19,506 bases of DNA from a bacterium (GTDB lineage: Bacteria; Elusimicrobiota; Elusimicrobia; Elusimicrobiales; UBA9959): positions 1 through 19,506 of the forward strand of contig JAKAMO010000049.1 of NCBI GenBank assembly GCA_021812825.1, written 5' to 3'. Below are positions 1 through 6,841 of the stretch, in pieces. A program made the translations under genes and the position numbers. The notes beneath the pieces were generated by a model, which was given only the letters and a program-made list of their open reading frames with translations, did no database searches and was not told where the DNA came from. Position 1 is the first letter of the stretch. Each line of letters opens with the position of its first letter.

Positions 1-1
1 G

Positions 2-91
2 CCGGAATACCTGGACTGGCTCGGGGCCAATACGGCCTTCTCGACCAACGTGACCAAGGACCTGCCCCGCCCCGAGGAGGGGGAACGCTGA
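2..91 (+). CDS. 3' end of an unidentified CDS (5' end outside window)
   Basis: An open frame enters from the left edge and ends at TGA 89-91. The 29 visible residues run PEYLDWLG... and end in the charged tail PRPEEGER. No family can be recognised from so little. It sits 7 nt before the next start on the same strand, so it is probably the preceding gene of the same transcription unit. The GAGGAGGGG stretch near its end is purine-rich but about 15 nt from the next ATG, far for a ribosome-binding site. Confidence 0.5.
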   Translation, partial: PEYLDWLGANTAFSTNVTKDLPRPEEGER

Positions 92-98
92 AAACAAT

Positions 99-362
99 AT
101 GAAGAACACGCTGCATGTGCTTATAGTAGTCGTGGTGGGCTCCCTGCTCGGGATGTTCATCAGCAAGCTCCTCAACATCTGGTTCCCGCCGGCCAGCCAG
201 TTCGCGGGCCTCATCAACACCGCGATCAACACCGGGCTGAAGCCCACCACGGTGGACCTGAACCTGGTCGAGTTCACCGCCGGGCTGGTCTTCAAGTTCA
301 ACATCTCCAGCATCCTCGGCATCTTCCTGTCGGCCGTGGTCTACAAGCAGTTGGTGAAATGA
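99..362 (+). CDS. DUF4321-like small inner-membrane protein
   Basis: This is an 87-residue protein with two hydrophobic segments, at about residues 5-25 (LHVLIVVVVGSLLGMFI) and 60-83 (FNISSILGIFLSAVVY). They flank a short polar middle containing NTAINTG and ..TTVDLNLVEF. That layout, the length and the position directly before maf resemble the DUF4321 family of small bacterial membrane proteins, whose function is not known. Its TGA overlaps the maf start as ATGA (359-362), so the two are translationally coupled. The family assignment rests on memory of the pattern rather than on a search. The coding call itself is solid because of the coupling and the clean two-helix topology. Confidence 0.65.
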   Translation: MKNTLHVLIVVVVGSLLGMFISKLLNIWFPPASQFAGLINTAINTGLKPTTVDLNLVEFTAGLVFKFNISSILGIFLSAVVYKQLVK

Positions 363-928
363 GCCGCTCCGCAGTGCTGATACTCGCTTCCCGGTCGCCG
401 CGCAGGAAGCAGCTCCTTTCCGAGGCCGGCATCAGGTACAGGACGGTCCCGAGCCGCATCGAGGAGGTCTCCAGGTACCGCCGCCCGGACCTGATAGTCC
501 GCGAGCTGGCCTACAAGAAGGCCCTGAGCGTGGCGCTGCGCCACCCCGGCTCGCCGGTGCTGGGCTCGGACACGCTGGTCTACTGCAAGGGGCGGGTGCT
601 GGGCAAGCCGGACGGGCACGCCGACGCGCTGCGCCTGCTGCGCCTGCAGAACGGCTCCTGGCAGGCGGTGCATACCGGGGTCGCCCTGATCTGGCTGGAG
701 AAGGGCATTTTCCTGGCCGGCGGAGAGGTCTCCCGCTGCAAGGCGCGGCGCCTGGCTGAAACCGAGCTGAAGGCTTTGGCATCTAAACATCATGACAAGG
801 CCGGGGCCTACGCGGTGCAGGACAAGGACGACATGTTCGTCGAGAGGATAGAGGGCCGGTTCGACACCGTGGTCGGCCTGTCCATGAACCTGGTGCGGAA
901 ATTCATGAGGAAGGCGGGCCTGGACTGA
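359..928 (+). CDS. maf: Maf family nucleotide pyrophosphatase
   Basis: This 189-residue protein has the normal Maf length. Maf/YhdE/YceF proteins hydrolyse non-canonical or modified NTPs to NMP and pyrophosphate in the cytoplasm and are linked to septum and growth control. Visible family motifs, in order, are LASRSPRRKQLL at residues 9-20, GSDTLVYCKGRVLGKP at 69-84 (D71 is the expected catalytic acid), HTGV at 105-108 and DKAGAYAVQ at 146-154. The last block, GRFDTVVGL (166-174), replaces the usual G-x-x-x-N-VVGLP: the Asn is Thr and the Pro is Ser. Maf subfamilies differ in such residues, so substrate preference cannot be assigned. The start is fixed by the ATGA overlap with the upstream gene. 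queD follows after 20 nt. Confidence 0.93.
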   Translation: MSRSAVLILASRSPRRKQLLSEAGIRYRTVPSRIEEVSRYRRPDLIVRELAYKKALSVALRHPGSPVLGSDTLVYCKGRVLGKPDGHADALRLLRLQNGSWQAVHTGVALIWLEKGIFLAGGEVSRCKARRLAETELKALASKHHDKAGAYAVQDKDDMFVERIEGRFDTVVGLSMNLVRKFMRKAGLD

Positions 929-948
929 CGGCGCAAAGGGGTTTTTCA

Positions 949-1359
949 ATGGCTTCCAAATACCGGATAAAGAAGACTTTCCACCTGGCCTACGGCCACC
1001 GGCTGCTCGATTACAAGGGCAAGTGCGAGAACCTGCACGGCCACAACGGCCTGGTAGAGGTCACGCTGGAGTCCGGGCGGCTCAACGGCGAGAAGATGGT
1101 GGCGGATTTCACCGAGATAGGCAGGGCCATGAAGGGATGGCTCGACGACACCCTGGACCACAAGGTGGTGCTCGCGAAGAACGACCCGTTGGCCAAAACG
1201 CTGGCCGCCGCAGGGCAGGCCTGCTACCTGACCGACGACAACCCCACCGCGGAAACGCTGGCCAGGCTGGTCTATAAAGCCGCGAAGGATCTCGGCTTCC
1301 CGGCGGCGGAGGCGGTCTTCTGGGAAACGCCCACCTCGATGGCCTCCTACAGCGAGTGA
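949..1359 (+). CDS. queD: 6-carboxy-5,6,7,8-tetrahydropterin synthase (QueD/PTPS family)
   Basis: This 136-residue protein belongs to the 6-pyruvoyl-tetrahydropterin synthase fold. QueD converts 7,8-dihydroneopterin triphosphate to 6-carboxytetrahydropterin, an early step to preQ0 and queuosine. The zinc ligands are visible as H17 (YGHRL) and H30/H32 in KCENLHGHN. The Cys in that motif (C26) and its CxxxHGH spacing are the QueD type. The D70-H71 pair (LDHKVV) and E126 (WETPTSMASY) complete the active site. The start is supported by AAAGGGG about 9 nt upstream. There is an insert around residues 75-95 (KNDPLAK...CYLTDDN), which makes it slightly longer than E. coli QueD. No queC, queE or queF is seen here. 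A pterin role other than queuosine is possible but less likely. Confidence 0.9.
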   Translation: MASKYRIKKTFHLAYGHRLLDYKGKCENLHGHNGLVEVTLESGRLNGEKMVADFTEIGRAMKGWLDDTLDHKVVLAKNDPLAKTLAAAGQACYLTDDNPTAETLARLVYKAAKDLGFPAAEAVFWETPTSMASYSE

Positions 1360-1370
1360 GGTAGAACGAC

Positions 1371-2306
1371 ATGACGGAACAGAACCATTACGACATCATC
1401 ATCATCGGCTCCGGCCCCGCCGGCTTCACCGCGGCGATCTACGCGGCCCGCGGCGGCGCCTCCTGCGCCCTTTTCGGCGGCGTGGCGCCCGGCGGCCAGC
1501 TGCTGCAGACCACCGAGATAGAGAACTTCCCCGGCTTCGTCGACCCGGTCGTCGGCGCCGACCTGATGCAGGGCATGCTGAAGCAGGCGGCGCGCCTGGG
1601 CGCGAAGGTGTTCCAGGAGGACGCCGCCGCCGTGGACCTCTCCGCCAGGCCCTTCAAGGTCACCGCCGGCGCCGGCAAGGTCTATACCGCGGGCGCCCTG
1701 ATAATAGCCACCGGGGCCCAGGCCAAGTGGCTGGGCCTGCCCTCCGAGCAGAAGTTCGTAGGCAAAGGCGTTTCCGGCTGCGCCACCTGCGACGGTTTCT
1801 TCTTCCGCGGCAAGGAGGTGGCCGTCATCGGCGGCGGGGATTCCGCCGTGGAGGACGCGCTGTTCCTCACCAAGTTCGCCTCCAAGGTGTACCTGGTGCA
1901 CCGCCGCGACCAGCTGCGCGCCAATTTCCGCCTGCAGGAGAAGGTTAAGTCGAACCCGAAGGTGGAAGTGATCTACGACCATACCCCCGAGGAGTTCCTC
2001 GGCGACGACAGGCTGAAGGCGCTGACGGTGAAGAACGTGAAGACCGGCGCGACGCGCACGCTGCAGCTGCCCGGGGTCTTCGTCGCCATCGGCCACACCC
2101 CGTCCACCCGCCTGTTCGAGGGCAAGCTCAAGCTCGACGAAGGGGGCTACATCGTGACGGACGAGAGGACCGCCACCTCGGTACCGGGCGTCTACGCCGC
2201 CGGGGACGTGATGGACACCCGCTACAAGCAGGCCGTGGTAGCCGCCGGCGCGGGCTGCAAGGCGGCCATGGAAGCGCTGGTCTTCCTGCAGGACAACGGA
2301 CGCTAG
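1371..2306 (+). CDS. trxB: Thioredoxin-disulfide reductase
   Basis: This is a 311-residue, full-length low-molecular-weight thioredoxin reductase. It is a cytoplasmic FAD enzyme that passes NADPH electrons to thioredoxin. The FAD site GSGPAGFTAA lies at residues 13-22, the redox-active CATC at 137-140 followed by DG, and the NADPH-binding GGGDSAVEDA at 154-163. HRR at 177-179 contacts the NADP phosphate, and the C-terminal FAD motif AAGDVMD lies at 276-282. GAGGTAG sits about 8 nt upstream of the ATG, and the gene begins 11 nt after queD, so it is co-transcribed. No thioredoxin gene is visible in the window. A strong hairpin with a T-run follows 16 nt after the stop, so this is the last gene of the rightward unit. 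Confidence 0.97.
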   Translation: MTEQNHYDIIIIGSGPAGFTAAIYAARGGASCALFGGVAPGGQLLQTTEIENFPGFVDPVVGADLMQGMLKQAARLGAKVFQEDAAAVDLSARPFKVTAGAGKVYTAGALIIATGAQAKWLGLPSEQKFVGKGVSGCATCDGFFFRGKEVAVIGGGDSAVEDALFLTKFASKVYLVHRRDQLRANFRLQEKVKSNPKVEVIYDHTPEEFLGDDRLKALTVKNVKTGATRTLQLPGVFVAIGHTPSTRLFEGKLKLDEGGYIVTDERTATSVPGVYAAGDVMDTRYKQAVVAAGAGCKAAMEALVFLQDNGR

Positions 2307-2322
2307 CGCTCCGCCGGGGACT

Positions 2323-2360
2323 AAAAAAAGGACGGCCCCTGAAGGGTCCGTCCTTTTTTT
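2323..2360. terminator. Bidirectional intrinsic terminator between trxB and the FGGY kinase gene
   Basis: A run of seven A, a 10-bp GC-rich stem with one C-T mismatch and a TGAA loop, then seven T, form a 17-position hairpin. The T-run on each strand lets it end transcription from trxB (plus) and from the kinase gene (minus), which converge here. Confidence 0.92.
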
Positions 2361-2374
2361 AGTACTCCGGAGAT

Positions 2375-3871
2375 TCAGGAGTGAGGCAGCACGTCCAGCT
2401 TGCGCAGGTCGCGGCTGGTGCGGCGCATGTCGCGCACGAAGACCCGCCAGCCGCGTATCAGCTTCTGCCGCTCTTCCTCGCCTATGGACGGCGAGAAGAC
2501 CCTGGCCGAGACCTTCGGCGTCCAGGAGGGGGAAAGCCCGAGCCCGCGCGCGGCGGCCAGGCCGGTGCCGATAGCGGTGGCCTCGCTCTCCTCCAACGCG
2601 GAGATGCGTACCCCCGTGACGTCGGCCTGGAACTGCAGCAGCCAGTCTATCCTGGAGAGGCCGCCGGAGACCTTCAGCTCCTCTATCTTTATGCCCTTCT
2701 TCCTGACCAGGTCGAAGGCGTCGGCCACCATGTAGGCTATGCCCTCGGTGACGCCGCGCACGACGTCGTACTTGTCGGTATGCGCGGAAAAGCCGGTGAA
2801 CGAGGTGAAGGTGGTGAAATCCCAGTACGGCGCGCCCAGCCCGCCGATGGCGGGAAGACAGTGCAGCCTGTTCTTCGACTTGCGGCACATCCCGTCCACG
2901 TCCCCGATGTCCTCGAACAGGCCGAACCTCTGGCGCAGCCACTCGAGCGCCGTGCCGGCGGAATTGACCGTGCTCTCGGTGAAATAGCAGACGCCTTTGC
3001 GGCCCTCGCCCTGCTGCCAGCCGAAGGAGTTCAGCAGGCCGCGGACCTTGAGCGGCTTGCGGCCGGTGTTGACCAGCAGGAAGGCGCCGGTGCCGTAGTT
3101 CAGCGCGGCCGAGTTAGGGGCCTCCAGGCCCAGGCCCAGCATGGCCGCCTGCTGGTCCCCGAGCATCGCGGTGAGCGGCACGCGCCGCCCGCCGAGCTCC
3201 ACGAAGCCCAGCCCGCCCGAGCTGGGGCATATCTCCGGCAGTATCTCCCGCGGCACGCCGAAGGCCGACAGCAGCTTCGGCTCCCACTTGAGGCGGCGCA
3301 GGTTCATAAGCAGCGTGCGCTGCGCCAGGGAAGGGTCGGCCGCGAATATACTTCCGCCGGAAAGCCTCCAGATAACGTAGGAGGCCACCGGGGCCGCCAG
3401 CAGCCTGCCGCCGGCGGCAGCGGCCTTCACGGCTGGGAAGCTCTGCAGCGCCCAGGCGATCTTGGAGGCGCTGTAATACGGGGTCTTGTAGAGCCCGGTC
3501 ATGCCGTGGATGCGGGTATTGGAGAGCTGCACGCGGCCCAGCTCGGACAGCGCGCGGCCGTCCTGCCAGCTCAGCGCCGGGGCCAGCGGCGCTCCGGTAA
3601 CCTTGTCCCAGAAGACCGTGGTGGAGCGCTGGGAGGCTATGCCCAGCGCCGCCGGCTCGGAGCCCGGCGGGAGCTTCTTCAGCACCTCGTCCAGGCTGTC
3701 GGCCTGCGAGCGGTAGAGCTGCTCGGCGTCGTACTCGGCCAGGCCCTGGGACGGGTAGGAGGCTTCCAGGCGGCGCTGAGCCTTGACGGCGATGCTGCCT
3801 TCCGGGTCCAGGGCTAGCGCGCGGGAGCTGGAGCTTCCCTGATCGAGAACGATGATGAATCTTCCGGCCAT
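2375..3871 (-). CDS. FGGY-family carbohydrate kinase, glycerol kinase-like
   Basis: This 498-residue protein is the length of glycerol kinase, which makes sn-glycerol 3-phosphate from glycerol and ATP. Clear FGGY/GlpK blocks are DQGSSSSRALALD (10-22), WQDGRA (102-107), LGDQQAAML (237-245), NYGTGAFLLVNTG (258-270), GLGAPYWD (344-351) and VSGGLSRIDWLLQFQADVTG (401-420). Compared with the E. coli glycerol contacts R83, E84, W103, Y135 and D245, it keeps R82, W102, Y132 and D239 but has Ser83 in place of the Glu. Glycerol is therefore not certain and another small polyol is possible. The start ATG at 3871 follows the upstream stop by 2 nt. An in-frame start at 4078 would lie inside the nuclease gene and adds low-complexity Arg/Pro-rich sequence. 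No glpF, glpD or glpA is nearby. Confidence 0.85.
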   Translation of the reverse strand: MAGRFIIVLDQGSSSSRALALDPEGSIAVKAQRRLEASYPSQGLAEYDAEQLYRSQADSLDEVLKKLPPGSEPAALGIASQRSTTVFWDKVTGAPLAPALSWQDGRALSELGRVQLSNTRIHGMTGLYKTPYYSASKIAWALQSFPAVKAAAAGGRLLAAPVASYVIWRLSGGSIFAADPSLAQRTLLMNLRRLKWEPKLLSAFGVPREILPEICPSSGGLGFVELGGRRVPLTAMLGDQQAAMLGLGLEAPNSAALNYGTGAFLLVNTGRKPLKVRGLLNSFGWQQGEGRKGVCYFTESTVNSAGTALEWLRQRFGLFEDIGDVDGMCRKSKNRLHCLPAIGGLGAPYWDFTTFTSFTGFSAHTDKYDVVRGVTEGIAYMVADAFDLVRKKGIKIEELKVSGGLSRIDWLLQFQADVTGVRISALEESEATAIGTGLAAARGLGLSPSWTPKVSARVFSPSIGEEERQKLIRGWRVFVRDMRRTSRDLRKLDVLPHS

Positions 3872-3873
3872 CC

Positions 3874-5133
3874 TCAGGTCCCCGGCTTCCTCGCCACCTT
3901 TATATCCACGGCCGTCCTCTTGACGGCGTGCTCCAGCAGGCGCTGCCTGGCCTCGTCGGAGATGTCCGGGCTGTCGAGCAGGCCGCTGATGCCGGCCACG
4001 GTGACGTTCAGCGCGCGCTGGTACAGGTCGAACTGGTTGAGAACCCCGAGCACGGCCTCGCGGTCGCGGAACTCCCATTTAGGGCTCTTGGTGACCTGCG
4101 CGGTGAAGGCCTCGCCCTCGTAGGCCCCGCCGCTCTTCGCAGCGCGGGCTATGCCGGCCGCCACCTCGTCGAGCTGGGCCTTTATCTCGTCCATCTTCTC
4201 CTTCAGCCGGCCGTAGCGGTCCACCAGCGCCTCTATCCTCTCGGAAGAGGCCGGGACGCTCTCCGTCCGGCCCGGGTGGCCGCCGCAATATTCCGGGCAC
4301 AGGTGCTTGTAGTCGCACCACTTGCACTGCCGCTCGCCGGGGGTAGCGCCGAACTTCAGCCCCTTTATGTTCTCCGCGACGCCCAGCACCCGCTCCCAGA
4401 ACCCGCCTATCTCGGAGTCGGAGGCGCGGTCGAACGGGTACTCCTTGTTCGACGGCACGTGATAATAGAGCATCTTCTCTATCCTGACCTCGGCCACGCG
4501 CTTGCCGTAGTTCTCGGCTATCCGCTCCTTGAGCCCCGGGTCCAGCTCCATTATCTTCTGGTACATGTAGAGCTGGGCCGGCTCCCGGCGCACGTCCTTG
4601 CCGGTCTTGTAGTCGGTCACGAGCATCCGCCCGTCCCCGAGGTGGTCTATGCGGTCCGAGATGGCCCGGACGAGCAGGCCGTCCACCGCCACGTCGGTGG
4701 AGTACTCCACCAGGAACGGCGGCTTGAGGACGGCGCGGTTGTGCTCGTAGTAGGCGCGCAGCATCGCGAGGCCCTTCTGGTAGTCGTCGTCGGCCTTGGC
4801 CTGCGTGCGGTAGCCCTTCTCCAGGTAGGACTTCAGGTTCCAGTCCGCGCGGAACGCCTCGCAGACCTCTTCCGCCGTAGGGAACGGGGGGGCCTTCACG
4901 GAATAGAGGAACTCCAGCGCCTTGTGTATGCTCGAGCCGAAGGCGAAGTAGTACTTCGGCTCCTCCTTGATCTTGTCTATGTACTTGAACTTGTACTTGA
5001 GCGGGCACTCCTCGTAGAGCGACATCCGCGAGTACGAGAAGAAAAGCAGCCCGTCCTTCCTGGCGGCCGGCGCGGTGGCGATATCCCCGAACAGCCCCTG
5101 CTCCGGGGAGGAACCGTTATTTTTTCCTTTCAT
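3874..5133 (-). CDS. PD-(D/E)XK nuclease of the RecB/AddB/Cas4-like type with Fe-S cysteines
   Basis: This 419-residue protein has a RecB-family nuclease core. Ordered features are SYSRMSLYEECPLKYKF (33-49, with C43), GSSIHKALE (66-74, H70), ISDRIDHL (158-165, catalytic D163), VTDYKTGK (172-179, D174 and K176) and QLYMYQKI (187-194). C270, C273 and C279 lie in CKWCDYKHLC. One N-terminal Cys plus a C-terminal Cys cluster is the arrangement that holds a 4Fe-4S cluster in AddB, Cas4 and Dna2 nucleases. A charged coiled-coil stretch spans about 297-330, and an uncharacterised tail follows (KWEFRDREAV...). There is no helicase domain, and no cas genes or CRISPR repeats are in the window, so general DNA repair is a better guess than Cas4. 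Its first 17 nt overlap the end of the upstream lipoprotein gene. Confidence 0.88.
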   Translation of the reverse strand: MKGKNNGSSPEQGLFGDIATAPAARKDGLLFFSYSRMSLYEECPLKYKFKYIDKIKEEPKYYFAFGSSIHKALEFLYSVKAPPFPTAEEVCEAFRADWNLKSYLEKGYRTQAKADDDYQKGLAMLRAYYEHNRAVLKPPFLVEYSTDVAVDGLLVRAISDRIDHLGDGRMLVTDYKTGKDVRREPAQLYMYQKIMELDPGLKERIAENYGKRVAEVRIEKMLYYHVPSNKEYPFDRASDSEIGGFWERVLGVAENIKGLKFGATPGERQCKWCDYKHLCPEYCGGHPGRTESVPASSERIEALVDRYGRLKEKMDEIKAQLDEVAAGIARAAKSGGAYEGEAFTAQVTKSPKWEFRDREAVLGVLNQFDLYQRALNVTVAGISGLLDSPDISDEARQRLLEHAVKRTAVDIKVARKPGT

Positions 5134-5929
5134 ATGACAGCAGCTCCGTGACCCTGTTCTCGAAACCCTTGCCGCCCACGGACGTGAGGACCTTGCCCGT
5201 CCACGGCGCGTAATATTCGTAGATCCACGACGGGAGCCCTTCCGGCCTGCGGCTTATCTTCACGCAGTCCTGGAACTCGCCGGCACCCACCTTCACGCTG
5301 AGGCCGGTACCCTCCACCCTGAAGCTCAGCCGCCCCTCCGGTCCGGAAGCGGACCAGGACTTGCCCTCCTCGAGCGGGTAGGAGAGCACCGGCGTATCAG
5401 CGCCGCCCTGGCGCTCCAGGAACCTCAGCCCGGAGAAACGGTAGGCCTTTTCCTGCGAGCTGACCAGCTGGTCGCCGGCGTAGAACGCGCTCCTCAGAAC
5501 GGCGCCGGCCGCGGAGACCGGGGCCGTGGAGATCTCGGCCACCTGCCTGGCGTTCTTGCCCAGCGTCTGGGAGTCGCCGTACACCCATTCCGAGCCCGGC
5601 GCGGCGGGGAAATAGTCGGGGCAGATGAAGATGCTGCGGAACACGTCCTCGGGCATCTTGTACGACGGGTACTCGCGGGCCAGCCGCTCGAGCAGAGGCT
5701 TCGACTCGGCGCAGAGCCCCAGCTTGACCGCGTACAGCCCGGCCGCGGCCTGCAGGGCCTTCGGGGCTTCCGGGGCGGCGGGGTTAGCGAGCGCGAAGGC
5801 GCGGTACTTCTCCGCCGCTTTCAGCCAGCGGCCCTGCTTTTCCAGCGCGGCCCCGTCGCCGAAGCGGGCGCCGCAGGCGCACAGGGCCAGCAGCAGCGCC
5901 GGCAGGGCGGCGATATACCTCGTCTCCAT
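5117..5929 (-). CDS. Putative lipoprotein with N-terminal helical repeat region
   Basis: This 270-residue protein begins with a signal peptide whose hydrophobic core ends in a lipobox-like LCAC, so lipidation at C19 is expected. Residues about 25-110 are Ala/Leu-rich helices resembling TPR repeats (WLKAAEKYRAFALANPAAPEA). The remainder is probably beta-rich (GSEWVYGDSQTLG, YPLEEGKSWSASG, VKVGAGEFQDCVKI, WIYEYYAPWTGKV). The latter resembles the single-domain periplasmic fold seen in many uncharacterised lipoproteins that measure an overall conversion in steady strands. No specific family is recognised. It is the first gene of a minus-strand trio with the nuclease and the kinase, and its last 17 nt overlap the nuclease start. 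The ATG has no Shine-Dalgarno sequence, and a TATAAT box ends 6 nt before it. Confidence 0.75.
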   Translation of the reverse strand: METRYIAALPALLLALCACGARFGDGAALEKQGRWLKAAEKYRAFALANPAAPEAPKALQAAAGLYAVKLGLCAESKPLLERLAREYPSYKMPEDVFRSIFICPDYFPAAPGSEWVYGDSQTLGKNARQVAEISTAPVSAAGAVLRSAFYAGDQLVSSQEKAYRFSGLRFLERQGGADTPVLSYPLEEGKSWSASGPEGRLSFRVEGTGLSVKVGAGEFQDCVKISRRPEGLPSWIYEYYAPWTGKVLTSVGGKGFENRVTELLSYERKK

Positions 5930-6007
5930 CGTTCAATTATATATAATCCCGGGGAACGCCCGTGCCGGGATTCACCAAGCGGGTTCTTTTTTGTATCATA
6001 GCCCCAT
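5930..6007. promoter_or_regulatory. Divergent promoter region with an 8-bp dyad
   Basis: These 78 bp separate two divergent lipoprotein genes. On the minus strand TATAAT occupies 5941-5936, 6 nt before the ATG at 5929. On the plus strand TTCACC (5971-5976), a 17-bp spacer and TATCAT (5994-5999) end 8 nt before the ATG at 6008. An inverted repeat lies between them: AATCCCGG at 5945-5952 and CCGGGATT at 5965-5972, with a 12-nt spacer. It overlaps the plus -35 and abuts the minus -10, a possible shared operator. Confidence 0.55.
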
Positions 6008-6742
6008 ATGCAGAAAGCATTGACCGCGGTACTTATCCCCGCGCTGCTGGCCGGCTGCGCGATGTTCAGGAAGGGGCAGGATACCGCCTCCCGGCCCGTG
6101 GAGAACCCGCGCACCGAGGCCATAGGCGCGCCGCCGGCCTTCGCCCTGCCCGGCATCCCGCTCAAGAACGACGGCCCCGATGCCGCCCGCCCCGCCGCCC
6201 ACCCGGAGAAAAAGGCCGTTACGCCGCCGGCCGCGGAAGAGGACAAGCAGACCAAGGCCGACCCGCCTCCGGCCGCTCCGGCGGCCGCCGCCCAGCCGGC
6301 CGAGCCGGCCGCGGTTCCCGCGGCTCCCGCCTCCGGCGGGAAGGACCTGGAATTCCACCTGAGCGCCGCCAGGAAATACTCCGCCCGCAAGAAGTACCTC
6401 TCCGCGGCGGCCGAATACCGCGCCGCGCTGGGGTATATCCCGGCCGGAGACCCGAGGGCCGTACACGCCCTGGAGCGCGAAGGCGCTATGACGCTCAGGG
6501 CCGGCGACACCGCCAAGGCGGCGGAGTACTTCGAAGCCGCCATAAAGAAAGCCTCCGACCTGGGCGTCACCGGCAACGATCTTTCCAACGCGCATCTGGG
6601 CCTGGGCTATTGCCTGGAAAGGTCCAAGGACGTGAGCGGGGCCATAGCCAACTATGAGAAGGCCCTCAAATACACCAGCAGCAAGGCCGTAAAGGCACGG
6701 CTCAACGAAACACTGCAGAGCCTAAAGAAGAGCGGCAGCTGA
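6008..6742 (+). CDS. TPR-containing lipoprotein
   Basis: This 244-residue protein starts with a lipoprotein signal peptide ending in the lipobox LLAGC, with the acylated Cys at C17. A low-complexity Ala/Pro/Lys linker follows (about 30-115), as is common for tethering a domain away from a membrane. The C-terminal domain, about 117-242, has TPR-like helices (ARKYSARKKYLSAAAEYRAA, AKAAEYFEAAIKKA, ISGAIANYEKALKYT type). TPR lipoproteins usually act as assembly scaffolds on the outer membrane. The exact partner is unknown. The start is forced: a TAG stop lies in frame at 5999-6001, so ATG 6008 is the first possible ATG. There is no ribosome-binding site and a -10-like TATCAT sits only 8 nt upstream. 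A hairpin terminator follows the stop by 19 nt, so this is a single-gene unit. Confidence 0.8.
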   Translation: MQKALTAVLIPALLAGCAMFRKGQDTASRPVENPRTEAIGAPPAFALPGIPLKNDGPDAARPAAHPEKKAVTPPAAEEDKQTKADPPPAAPAAAAQPAEPAAVPAAPASGGKDLEFHLSAARKYSARKKYLSAAAEYRAALGYIPAGDPRAVHALEREGAMTLRAGDTAKAAEYFEAAIKKASDLGVTGNDLSNAHLGLGYCLERSKDVSGAIANYEKALKYTSSKAVKARLNETLQSLKKSGS

Positions 6743-6761
6743 GCGCTGCCCGGAGCCGCAG

Positions 6762-6794
6762 AAACCCCTCGCTGAAACGAGGGGTTTTTGTTTT
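6762..6794 (+). terminator. Intrinsic terminator after the TPR lipoprotein gene
   Basis: AAACCCCTCG (6762-6771) and CGAGGGGTTT (6778-6787) form a perfect 10-bp stem with a CTGAAA loop. The stem is followed by a T-rich run interrupted by one G. Confidence 0.9.
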
Positions 6795-6841
6795 AAAATA
6801 TTGTATGGTTTAATACAATATTTTGTATAATTAAATACAAT
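6795..6841 (+). promoter_or_regulatory. Tandem palindromic operator-like sites over the promoter of the 215-aa gene
   Basis: Two copies of TTGTAT-N6-ATACAA lie at 6801-6818 and 6824-6841, with centres 23 bp apart (about two helical turns). The left one extends to a perfect 12-bp inverted repeat, AAAATATTGTAT (6795-6806) and ATACAATATTTT (6813-6824). A TATAAT at 6826-6831 lies inside the right palindrome, and the ATG at 6842 follows immediately. The stretch is almost pure A/T in a GC-rich genome. Binding of a dimeric repressor to both sites would block this promoter. Confidence 0.7.

Noticed and set aside
1347..2942. Long minus-strand open frame of 531 codons across trxB
   Set aside because: It is antisense to trxB and the kinase, runs through the terminator, and its Arg/Gly/Ala-rich translation is typical of a shadow frame in GC-rich DNA.
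3872..4078. N-terminal extension of the FGGY kinase to 4078
   Set aside because: The extra 69 residues are Arg/Pro-rich and lie inside the nuclease gene. The family N-terminus MAGRFIIVLDQG begins at 3871.
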